The notes under the pieces are model-generated. The model had not been told where the DNA came from. It saw only the letters and a list, made by a program, of their open reading frames with translations, and ran no database searches. Positions 22,558 to 34,800 of a stretch of DNA of 64,000 bases are shown piece by piece. Source of the stretch: Emydura subglobosa (lineage: Eukaryota; Chordata; Testudines; Chelidae); NCBI GenBank assembly GCA_007922225.1, contig ML679970.1, positions 39,683,143-39,747,142 of the forward strand, in the 5' to 3' direction. Each line of letters begins with the position of its first letter. The stretch's first letter is position 1. Both the position numbers and the translations under genes were made by a program.

Positions 22558-22822
22558 CTAAAGTCTTCTCTGCATGAGAAAGTTGCACTTGTTTAACTTA
22601 AAATTGTTTTCTGAACCAGTATAGCTAGACTAATGCAACCCTATATGGCCATTCTTATTTTAGTGTATTTTAATTCTGTTCCCAATCGACTTAAGCTAAA
22701 CCACAAAAAGTCACATTCATACAGAAATAATTGTGTCCACACATGGAATTGCACTGGTTTAATCAGGTTTAAATTCACGCCTTAAGTCATACCGATATAA
22801 CCTTTCCATGTAGACAAGGCCT
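22558..22822. mobile_element. Diverged TIR element
   Basis: The left end AAGTCTTCTCTGCATGAGAA pairs with the reverse complement of the right end AGGCCTTGTCTACATGGAAA; both continue with a GTT-rich arm. It belongs to the 'GTCTACA' group. Interior non-coding. Confidence 0.5.
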
Positions 22823-24370
22823 CAGTTACAGCAAAATGCCAAACTAATCTCTCTATCACCTGGTCTTGTCTTACCCCAAACCAAAATGTTTAAATTGATA
22901 TTGTTAGGTTCCAGCAGGAATCTGCTCAGCTATAGTAAAAGGCTGCAAAATGCTGGAGGTGTCAGTGCACGTTGGCATCTACAACACATATGCTCTTGTC
23001 CTGGAACAAAATGACCTGCTCTAGCACAGCACCTTGCTTTTCAAATCCTAACCTCCTGTCGCACCGTCAGTCAAACTGTGCCTATAAAAAACATCCCTCT
23101 TCCAGTCCATCTTAGAAAGCCAGCCTCAGCAGTGATAACCATCTTCAAGAGAAGGCAATTGGAACAGCCCAAATCATCCTTCATGAAGATCACGGCTTAA
23201 CGCTTAGTGAGACAAATACCCTCTCCAGAATCAACAAGTGGGATGGATGCATTTTTCCTGTGGGTTTCTACAAGACCATACATCAAGGTATGGCTGCATC
23301 ACTGTCCCCCTACACATCTGTATCTCTGCTCAGCTACTTTCCTCCTTTCTGCCCTTTATAGCTAATCTTCCTCCCTCTCCTTCCCTCTTACTACTGTTAC
23401 TTAACTTTGTGGTATCCACTTAAGCAACCTTCCCATGCTACCTACGGTCAGTAATGCAGTAGACATTCACCTTGTCCTTAATTGTGTTGCCAATTATTTT
23501 TTGTTTACATAAAGCACATTCCTTTTACACACCAATGTTTTCCACATACATTCAGCTTTTGTTCCTTCACCTGTTCTCATTTTTGTTTCTTAAAGTATAA
23601 ACTACTTAAGACAGACAGAGGGGGATGTAGAAGGTGAAGTTTTATGGTGAACAATGCACAGTAAGTTGATTTTTCACTACTTATTCTTTTGTTGCATAGA
23701 CATTCCCAACATTTCTTTGAGATGTTTATAAACACTTTCCCTGAGATCTGTCCCTGCCAAGGGCTTTTTATTCTGATAATTTAATACCTTAACCACTAGT
23801 TTCCCCATTATCTGTAAACCAAACTAATCAATCATATAACCTGGTTTATGCAACCTTGTTTCCCAAGCTTTGTTTGCATAGAAACAATGACATTTATATT
23901 TCTTTATTCTCCTTCTTGTCTCAAAGAAAAGTTGATCCTTCCTGTTCTTCAGCACACTGTTTGTAGTTCTCCACATTCACATGCCAAGACATTTTTCTGC
24001 AGATTTCACCTCTATTGTACTTTGTCTGTCTCAGATTTCTCTCCTGCATTTACAAACACCAAGTCTATGAATAAAAATGGCTGTTACCCTCTTTGACATA
24101 TGTATTCATAAATGAAAATCATTATCTGTCAAGTTTGGACATAATTACTTCTATTTAAATATTGTCCATTTTAATCCCATTTTGTTATACAATTAACTGA
24201 GAATAGTCATCATTAGGGTATCAGCTATTAAGGTTGCATGTTACACTTTTTCACATTGTATTTTCTATTATTTGCTTGAAGACTATAATGCAAAGGAATT
24301 ACTATAAAAAAAGCAAAACTTTAGGCTCTCTCATTAGCTTATGTAAACCCTAGGGCCTGAAGCCATAGAA
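22823..24370. other. Intergenic sequence, no gene recognised
   Basis: No exon, RNA gene or confidently named repeat is recognised. Confidence 0.45.
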
Positions 24371-25176
24371 CAGCGGTCCTCAAGATTTCCAGACTACTGT
24401 ACCCTTTTCAGGAGTCTTACTTATCTTGCGTACCCCAAGTTTCACCTCACTTAAAAACTACTTGCTTACAAAATCAGACATAAAACCACAAAAGTGTCAC
24501 AGCACACTATTACTGAAAAAATTGCTTACTTTCTCATTTTTACCATGCAATTATAAAATAAAGCGAGTGGAATATAAATGCTATACTTACGTTTGTGTGA
24601 TACTTGAACCCGTTTTTCACTTGTGAACCTTGTCTGAAGCACAAGCCCCACTGCCCAAGGCTGAAGCATATAATTTAGCTTCTCAGGGACCTCTGTGGCA
24701 TGGGGTCCCAGGCAAGTGCCTTGCTTGCCACACCATATGGCCAGCCCTGAATTTTGACCACCAAAACCTGTCCTGTGACCTCCTGGAGGCTGCAACCCCC
24801 AGGTTGAGAAACTCTGCTCTAGATGAATGGAGTACCCCCTGGAAGACCTCTGAGTACTCCCAGCAGTACATGTAACCTGCAGGGGCATAGGCAGAGCTGA
24901 TCTTTTCACAGGGCCTGTGGTTGGTACAGGTTGGCATAAATTCCACTGGCTGAAAAACAAGTGCTTCCCAAACTTGTGACTTCTAGCCATGTGGCCAGAA
25001 GTTCAGGAAGCAACCAGCTGAGAAACGAAGCTGCCCAATGCTTTAGTTGCCAGAGTAATTTAAGTGCAGCAGAACGTCTGTAACCAATTGGGTGGGCCTG
25101 CTTTCAAAGTGGGTGGACTCTGGCCTGCCCAGGCCCACCCATAGCTACGTCACTGGTACCCTGGTTGAGAATCTAC
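24371..25176. mobile_element. hAT element interrupted by further repeats
   Basis: The left end CAGCGGTCCTCAAGATTTCC, the interior ACTACTTGCTTACAAAATCA and TGAAAAAATTGCTTACTTTC, a later piece GTACCCCCTGGAAGACCTCT (24832) and the right end GGTACCCTGGTTGAGAATCT (25156) are parts of one known-looking reptile hAT family in the right order. Between them sit a second hAT-like piece (about 24610-24815, ending GGTTGAGAAACTCTG) and about 280 unrelated bases. Flanks CCATAGAA and CCCTAGAG agree at 6 of 8 bases and may be the outer target duplication. Confidence 0.55.
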
Positions 25177-28100
25177 CCTAGAGAGTAGAGACCTCACTAT
25201 TGACACCTGTTGGTGATTAGGGAGAAAAGCAGCCCAGCTCTGCCTGAGAATTCCAGATGGACAGGCACTCCATAGGGGAGAAGGCTGTTTGTAGGCATCT
25301 TTTGGTAAGCAAAGGGAAATGGCTGAATGGGCCAGGCCTCATTTGCATTTCAATTATATGTCAGCTTGGGGCATTTTGGTTAAAGTATAATTAAGGTTTG
25401 AGTTTAGGGGCAATAAAATGCTATTATCCTTGTTGGGAAATGGAAGAACAAGAGAGCTGACCTACCTATGCTTGGAGTGAGGGATCTCCCTGACCAAGTT
25501 TGCAGTCAGCCATAATTGGGTATGGGAGGCTAGACAAGACTAATGTGAAGAAAGGTGTTTCTGTTAGGTGTGCTTCTTAAATGGTAATTATCTCTTAGGG
25601 TTTTAATGTACTGCTGATTTTTTGCTCTGAAGAGTTAGTATAGAGCTGAAACTAGGTTGAAGCAGCAGATTGCACAAAGGCAGTAATGAGGCAGATGTTT
25701 TGGCCTGAAGTTGCAGAGAGCAGCTGCTGAACTGAGGGACTATAGGGTGGATCATCTATTTAATAAAGCCTAAGTTACTTCAGTTGGGTCAGGTGAAAGA
25801 GCTGCTGGATTTTTTTCCCCATAGACTCTACCAACCCTGGACAACAAACTGTGAGTGGGGAGCTATAGAGTGGGAAGGGATGTGGTTAGACTGCACTAGC
25901 TATTCACAACTGCGAGTGTACTGAAGGTTAAGATTATTGTTAAGAATCCGCAGAGTCTTACCTAATATTTGCTCTTGATTTGTTAATTGCTGGCTTTCTC
26001 AAGTTTATTGTATTCCCCCCCCATACAATTTTCTTGTTTTAAACCCCTGGAGCTAGTGTGCGAGTGGGCAATATTGCCTGTTGAGGATACCCAGAGGCTT
26101 CCTAGGTTTCTGGGTAGTGGGAGGCTCAAGCTGCTATTATTTAAGTTTTCTGAAAGAACCCCTAGATTAACAAACCTGGCCCTTTTTGCTGCTAATACCT
26201 GACAGAAGGGTTTCACTTATTCACACTAAGAAGCATTGGGCCACTCAGGATATGAATGGGAAATGGGCAATGAAAATTCACTGTCCTGCCAGCAGCAGTG
26301 CTGGTTCTATAGTAACTGATGTGCTTCTTTCTACTGAGACTTGAATCAGTGACTTGCAATGGTGCATAAGGGGCACTGTGTTGCTGGTGATACCATATTT
26401 TGCATGATGTATAATGTAAAAAAATATGAATGAGTGGGATATTATTTTATTAAAAAGGCAGACATTGTACAAGCTACACTGATTAGTGAATTAGGAACTT
26501 TTCTGGACTTCATTCAAGTAATTTGTTTTACTATCAGTTGTTTCCATGATAGGATAGGACTATACTCTGCAATCGTTTCTGTATGTATCACAGTCCTGTG
26601 ATGTGTACTTCATATTCAATTTTAGGGCATAATGTCCCTCACTCTATCATAGGAAAAGCATGACACAGAACTGCAAAATACTTATTCCTGAATAATGCTG
26701 GCATTTTCCCAGGTGACTTAGAACACCATCTGAGAGTAAAGTTAATGAGTTTCATGGGAAGCTAAAGTATCAAATACTTGCTCTACTGCAACATGACAAT
26801 AGACTGAAGCTGGTATTTTGCAAATCACCTTCCCTTTAAAAGGAGCTTGTGATGTTAATAGTGCAGTGATGAAAGACCTGTTTCCTCTCTCCCCCTCCCC
26901 ATCTATTTGTATACTACATGACCTGCTATTTTCCTATGAACTGTTGCAATAATAGAACGTATAGTTTTGTATTTTTAAAATGTTTGAGGTTGGGAATGAT
27001 GCACTTTCTAATTTGTGGTCTGTGTGGTTTTGCTCCTTTGGTCTGATGGCTCCAGTTGTGACCTATGATGGGTACAAGTGGAAGCTGGCAACCTTGTTTA
27101 TAGATTCTCTTTCACAATGAGCCTGATTGACTGAGTGATGATTAATTAAAGGCTGCTAAACAGGAGGAAATAGTGGTTTTGACTAGCACTGTGATCTTTA
27201 ATGGCTTTGCTTTTGTGAATGATTTTAGGGTTCAAGTAGTTTAGTTAGTTACCAAATTGTACCTTTTTATTGCTACAGCTCTTTCTCATGGTATTTACTA
27301 AAGATGAATTCCTTAGTCCAGATGTGTTCTCTACAGTTCACCTAAAGAATTAAATCTAGCCTGCATGGGTAGTTGTGTGCATGGTGAAGTGTTGTGGTTA
27401 AATGATTTTTTTCTTTACCCAGCATTATAAGACAATTTTACATTCCATTCATGACATAATATATTAAACTGTTTATTGTAAGTTTGTTTATGCCCTAGTT
27501 AAAGGTTTTCCCTAAAGTCAGTCAGTGACTGCCAAGGCACTTGTTTTCCGAAATGGATGCACAGAACCCTATTTTAATTACATTGATATATATTAAAGGA
27601 AATAACTAAAGCCAATTTAAATCATATGGGGTGGATAAGTGAGCTTTTCATTGCACTAGTGATCTGCTGCATTTTGTTTGGATTACAGAACAGAAAGTGT
27701 GTGCTTTAATGAGGTAAGTTTTTCCTCTCTTGGGAGGAGACCTTTGTACTTGCATGCATCACAGAGTCTAAGTAAACTGGATAAACTAAGTGCACTTTTC
27801 ACCTTGTCAGTCAAAAGTCTAAATGGGGTACATACTACATGCTTTGTTCTCTCCCCCCGCTGTGCTTGTTGACTGTACTGTATCATGCTTCAGCCTGGGT
27901 TCCATAGTGTGGTATCAAGCAATCACAACTCTGTTCAACGAATGCACACTATTAATGTTATTTGCTAGAACACTTCGGGGTAGGGGAGTTTTTTTGCATA
28001 GATTTCTATGAGGAGACAATTATGTGAAAGGAAAAAAAATACTAATTTTCTGAGAGAAACAAATTGATACAGAAGAGAATAGGATGTAAGCTGTCCTATT

Positions 28101-28470
28101 GAGTGAAGGATAGGAGAAAGGCAGTGCTGGGACGTAAGTGTAATTGGTCCAAGTTTATTACTGTACAAAGCTGTAATACCTTAATTATGAGGTGTCCCTC
28201 AGGAAATGACATGGTACAGTTTATTATTTTAACCTGTGGAGATCTCACTAGTTGAAAATGTTCTTGTTAAGATAGATTTAAGGAGTGCAGTACTCTGTTT
28301 CAATACCCTCAACGCAGGAAGACCTATACGTTGTCAGGTCTGCCTCTATACTCAGACTTCCTACACTTTCTGCCAACTCTTGCTTGATGTTCCATCTAGA
28401 GAAACTCTTTCACAGAAATTGTGACAGTGACAGAAAATGGTGACTCAAACTCCAACTTAATCCCTTCATA
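25177..28470. other. Intergenic sequence downstream of ALAS1, no gene recognised
   Basis: No exon, RNA gene or clear repeat is seen. The sequence is moderately AT-rich. Confidence 0.45.
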
Positions 28471-28486
28471 TGCAATGGAGTTCATT

Positions 28487-28502
28487 TTTATTCCACTTTA
28501 TT
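28487..28502 (-). terminator. ALAS1: ALAS1 polyadenylation signals
   Basis: Two AATAAA hexamers lie on the minus strand (28502-28497 and 28492-28487), about 200 bases after the stop codon. They predict cleavage near 28470-28480 and a short 3' untranslated region of roughly 220 bases. Confidence 0.7.
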
Positions 28503-28697
28503 TTTCTGACCACTTCTCTTACAGCTAGTACAACGGCAATGAGCATAGAGGACATAATCAGGACACACTGTTTTGAAGTTTGTCAGATCTATGTTTAGAC
28601 TATTGATTTAAAATGTTTATAATTTAATATGCAATTTAAAAAGGGTACTAACATTAGAGGGAGAACTAGACATGGACACTGGTAACATAGGTTACAT

Positions 28698-28858
28698 TCA
28701 AGCACTAGCAGATACGAGTTTGCTCATGCCACTGAAGTAGGATCTTTCCCTTTCACTCATCACCTCAAAATGCAGTGGCCTTCTACAGAAATTGCATTCT
28801 GCTGAAGAGTGTGGCTTCAACTCTAGACCAACATCCTTCCATGTAGCCATCAGTTTCT
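28698..28858 (-). CDS. ALAS1: ALAS1 coding exon 10 (last)
   Basis: Acceptor TTTGTCTAACAG at 28859-28860 and TGA at 28700-28698. Encodes residues 579-631, the vertebrate-specific C-terminal extension ([26 protein letters not shown]). The exon begins in phase 1, completing a Glu codon. Confidence 0.95.
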
Positions 28859-31800
28859 CTGTTAGACAAAGAAAAGACATTTAAGAATGTGATTAATACC
28901 TTTATAGTACCTAGAATTCTTTCCAACCTGTAGAGTACTGCAAATGAACTGCAGTGTTTAGGAGTGAGGTGAAAGTAAAAATAACCCAACACAAACAAAA
29001 AGCCACCTAACTGAAATACCTGCAAATTTTTGCTTAGCAAAGAAAGATATTAAGGGTGCTCTTAATTACTGACACTAGTTCACCTTCAAAGTTACAAATC
29101 TATCCAAGGTTCATTATTATTCCATAATAAAATGGAAGTTTCTTTCCTTAGAGGATCAAAAAGCACTAAGCTTTTCAACATGCTCATGAGGTAGGTGCTA
29201 CCCCATTTTACAGTTTACTAACCTGAAATGGAAGATTTTCCCAGGGCCAAAGTGGTATGTTTACACAGGCCATGGAAGCAATCCTCCCAGCCCAGCCCAG
29301 ACTTGGGCTAGTGCTCTAAAAATAGTTGTATAGAACCCCCCCTGGCTCTATCTTCAGAGCCCAGGCTCCAGTCCAAGCCAGAACTCCAAAATACTGTCTA
29401 GTTCTAGAGTGCTGTGTTGTCAGCCCAGGCTGGGAGGCTCACTTCAGCAGGCTGTGCTGAGTTCCCAGCTCTGGCCCAGACTTGAAAATCCAGAAGTCCC
29501 AAAATCTCATTTTTCCCTCTCTCAACATTAAAAGGGAGTGGTTAGTGGTAACTAATCAAGATTGAAACAGTGAGATACCAGGCTGCTCTGCTCCAATGGA
29601 TCATGATTAAATGTACTGATGACTAGGTGTGTTATGGAGACTGCAAAATCATGGAGTACATTACTAAACTAGCAATCACTATAAGACAACAATTCTGTTT
29701 TAAAATCATATTAAACATTATTTTAATGACAAAGAACCACAAGTGGCTAAAGTCTGGTTTAGTATTTCTTTGGGTTTCTGAACCGCAGCATTTTGTAGCC
29801 TTCAGACCTTTGGCTCAAAGGCAAATCAATGAGAAAGTATTGTCAATGTTTCCAACACTTCATTCGTAGCAATAATTCACCTTCGTTCAAGGTGAGCTTT
29901 GCCATCTGGGCACAGCAAAATGTAGATATTTTCTTTCAATTAAATTAGCACTAGATCAGGGATCACATCTTAGATCTTGGGAATGAAGATTCTATAAAAT
30001 GTGCTGATGTTCCTAACTGTCCGATTCCATTCACTCACCGAGGAAATAATTCATCATCTGAGGTGTGTGGTGAGGGGTAGGGGCAATACGCAGAAGCTCT
30101 TCTCCATGTGGAACTGTGGGGTAGTTTATTGCCTGTACGTAGATGCTGTGCTGGCTCATCAGCTTGTCACATATCTCCGTATTTTTAGCAGCATCTGCAA
30201 CCTAAATTTACAAAATGGTCAAGTGCAAGGTAAACTGTGAGCTTCTAATTCAGACTACATAATCCTAAAGAACCTTGTAGGTTTGAAAAGTTAGTTAAAA
30301 GCTATCTATCTATGGAAGATTTCACTTTAACTATGGACTACCCACAAAAAAAATCACAGCTTAATAGTTTTGTCCTCCCCTTACATCTGTGCTTACACGA
30401 ATAGAACATGGTATACAAGGGAATTTAAAACTTCCTCCTAGAACTCTTGCCGGAGTACTTCCAATAGATAACTCAGTCATCCATCCTAACATAGGAAACC
30501 CTTTATTTGGCAGAAAGCACATCTTGGTACACTTGAAGATGTTTAAATTTTAGAATATTCTACAAACACTAATGTACAACAAAGTAAGTGACAGGAACTT
30601 AAAGCATTTGCCAATTCAAATTATTGGCTAGCATCATGCTGCAAAATTTTTAAGAGCAGCACATTTTAGTCATTTAAGGAAAAACTTCAGTTTAAGCTTA
30701 CATCATACTACATATAACCTAAAATAAACCACACACTTTAGCATGCTGTGAAAGAATATAAATCAGATTTTTTTTTCTATTACAGAAACAGTTTATTCTT
30801 GGGGAACATCTTTCCCTAAACTTAAAGAAAAGATACCATAAACTTAAGTAGTTACCCTGATTGGGATGATGTGACTGGGACAGTGTACTACAGGGAGTCC
30901 AGCATCCATCAACATCTGTCTCATGAGCTTAACATTGCGTTGGTGCTGGCGTCGAAGAACTTGCCCTTCTGCACTCTTTAGAGTTCTGACCGATTCTATC
31001 GCACCGGCTAAAAGCATGGGTGGCAGGGATGTTGTGAATATGAAGCCAGCAGCATAGGAACGTATGGTGTCTATCAAAGAACTTGTACTGGAAATGTACC
31101 CGCCTACACAACCAAATGCTTTGCCTGAAAACAAGAAATGCAGTCAAGGTATTGACTCTATCCTTTAGAAAAGATAGCCGCAAGCCAGGATCTGACAGTT
31201 GTACTTCTATTTTTATTTGGAATCAGATCACTCTGACTCAAACATTTGAGAAGTTGTAGAATTCCAAATCCTGATCTTCCTATCAGGAACAGAATTAGGT
31301 CTTTCCAATAATTTATCACATAAGGCTCCTTAATTTTATTCTAGTGCTTACAAATTAGCACAAGACAAGTTAAATTCTCTTCCCCCAGACCCTTGAAAAA
31401 AATCCCAGCTGGTTATGAGAAGCCTTGTGACCACTAGTAGAGCATTGCATAAAACAGGAAAATTCACAAACAGCACCGATTAGCAATTCCTGGCACAAGA
31501 GACTCACTGTATTTTAATGCCCAAGAAAACTAAATTCTATCCAAAAAACAAAATAAGTATTGGAGTAAAAAAAAAGTATGTATTCCATGAGTTGGCTCCA
31601 TTATTTGTATTATACCACCTCGGGCTTTTTTCTTCAGCAGGTTTACATGCTAATCTATCCCACAGATACCTTAAATAGACCTAGCTCTAGCCTACAAGTT
31701 GCATCTTATTTATGTGCTTCATTCAATCAGCTGGGCATGTATACTAATCACCATTTCAAAGGGTACTACCCAATCTTTAAAGGCCAAAACAAAGCCAAAT

Positions 31801-34800
31801 TAAACTGAAGCCTACTGCATTATATTTTTGGTTATATCATGCTGCAGTTTGAGATCACAAATAACTTGGTTTAAGAATTATCACCATATGCTTTTCTAGA
31901 GTGGAGGTTCAATTCTTGCTCTATAGTTTAGGTACACAATTTAAACAGCTTTTCCGTTTCCAATAGTTGAACTCTAATCAGCTGAAAAGAGTCTGCATTA
32001 CATTCAGAAGTATTTTATTGGTTCTTTCAGTTCTCACCAAATCTCCTTACATAACTCCCATCTCAGGTTTCTGGATTAGGACCATTCTACCTTACACAAG
32101 AGTTTATACACAGCACTGCACCACAATTTACTTTCTCACATACGAATTCAGTCGTTAGAGGAGTAGTGATTATGTCATGAGTGTCATTTTGCTATCCTAA
32201 AATAAGCTAATTTAAAAATGCTACCTGAAATGGTTTTAAGTGACACTTTGGCACATCAGTCCCATTAATTTTCAAATGCACTTGTGCTAATTCAGTCAGG
32301 CTCCTTTGAAAATCCCAGCCTTCATCAATTCCTAGGAACAAGTCATTTTACCGACTAGGTTTGAGTTAACTTATTTTATTCCTTCATGTCTGCAAAGTGA
32401 GCTTTGCTGACATTTGTATAAAACAGATTACACATTTTATTAACCAAATGCCAGAAGATATACATACCAAGCGTTCCAGAGATTATATCCATTTTATGCA
32501 TGACTCCGTCCCGATCACCTATGCCACCACCCCGAGCTCCATACAACCCAACAGCATGTACTTCGTCTACAAAAGTGATCGCCCCATGCTCATGAGCCAC
32601 ATCACACAATTCTTCCAATGGACACACTGCACCTGAAATCAAAAGAGTGATCACAATTTAGAATGGCAAGTTCTTGTTTTTGATAGTATATACATATTTC
32701 ATAATTTACTGAAACATTAAAATGGTCTGTTTCTTTAAGGCACCCATTTAATTAACTAAGGCTGCAAGCCTTTTAAAGCAGACTCACCATCCATTGAGTG
32801 AACAGTTTCAAATGCAACAATTTTTGGAGTAGATGGATCCGATCTTTTCAGTAGTTCTTGGAGATGATGGACATCATTATGGCGAAATATGTGCTTAGGC
32901 ACTCTGCTGTTCCGAATTCCTTGGATCATGGAGGCATGGTTTCCTGCATCTGAATAAATCTCACAACCTGAGGGGACAACCAAAGGATACTAGTTATGGC
33001 TGTACTGAAAAAAGGACAGAATTTTTAGGTATTTGTACACATTATGTAAAATGGGATGGTTCTGGTAAATTTATCTTCTAGCCCCAGAAGAGAGGAGTTG
33101 CTATAAAAAAATTTGTTCCATCAGAAAACTTCACAATAAAATATTTAAGACAGAATACCCACTAAAATAGCTATATTTTTGCTTGAGAGAGCTTCCAAAA
33201 TGGACACTTATTTTCAGGAATTCACAACTTTAAATGTGCGTAATTGATTTAAGGCAAACACACCTAAGCACAAAAGAAATACTTTAACTTTTTATATTTG
33301 GAAGTTACTGAGTCAACTGTAGAGACTTCTCCAGAAACAGTATCTACAGGATTGAAAAGACCCAGCTTATCAGGGTTTACCTAGACTGTAGCAGTGGAAA
33401 ACATCTTCCCACCCATAGCCACATGGGGTGGGGAAGAAGACAGCAGGTCTTTCCAGAAATGAAGCCGGCCTCCAAAACCAGCAGGGTATTACAGCAACCA
33501 GGCAGGGAGTCTTCTGCCACCACCCATCCATCCCAATGCCTCTTCAGCCCGTGATAGCAGCAGGTTGCTTTCACAATTTGAACTTCAGACATTTGCTGGC
33601 TGATTGTCCCCATTCATATCCTTCTCCCTCAGTCCCTCCACTGCCAGCCTCCGCTCTTCTCCATCTTTCCCTATCCCTTAAAAATGCCTCACTTCTATAT
33701 TAAAGAGAATACAGGGAACGGAGGTATACCTATCACCACCTTGGACACACTGTTCATATGTTGTTCCCCCACTTTGTCTTATACAGACGCAGCCTGATGA
33801 ACTTACAATATGGCATCTAGAACGTTGTACCAAACCCTGATCAGCTACTGCAATAATGAAGACTTTTTAAAAAGAGATTTTAGTGACCAAAAATGGTCAC
33901 TCTTATCTGGAAGATGTTGGTTTTCAATGAAACTTAAGGGTATTTTACTTGCAGGCAATGTAGTACTACATTGCATAGCATTCACTATATCAGATCTCAC
34001 CTGGCAACATTTTAGCTAATGTGAAAAGAGTGGAATCATTAGCTACAAAGCACGAGGAGAACAGCAATGCTGCATCTTTTCCATGGAGATCAGCCAACTC
34101 TTGCTCCAAATCAACATGAAATTTACTAGTTCCAGAAATATTTCTAGTGCCTCCTGCTCCAGCACCATGTTGTTTCAATGTATCCCTTTAAAAAATGTAC
34201 AAAAAGAGAAGCAGCATTAATAAATACTATGACTCAGCTATGTGTGAACAATTCAGGGAAAGGAACATTATCTTCCATAACAAACCCCCACTCTTTAGTC
34301 GCTACTGCTTTTAGGTAAGTACCCATTTCTCTTTAGTAACAAGAGCCACAACTGTAATTGTGGACACTTTGAATAAGTATCTTGAAAGCCAAAATTAAGT
34401 TTTGCAAGAAACTTCAGGAGTTCAGAGCTCATGCAATTTACTGGCTATGTACCTTCTAAAAACCATAAGACAACTGCACTGCTTTATGCTGAGCCATTGT
34501 GTGTTCAATTAGGTAGAGCCATGTTAAAATAATTACACTGTGCTGTCCAGCAGTCTTCCATAAGCCCCAACCTATAATCAAATATAGAAAGGAGGAATAT
34601 CCGGGGGTTCACCCATTGAAGTGTTGAGCGCTAGAGCCCACTGTATTTTAAGTTTAGGGCAGTTATTATTTAACAAGTGAGAAGGACAATATCCATGTGC
34701 TATAGTGATCACTTTCTGCAGCAGCAGGAGTCTAAACATCTGAAGCAAATTAACTCAGCCTTGACAAGCTCAATTTTTTTTTCCCCCAAAGAATGTATGT

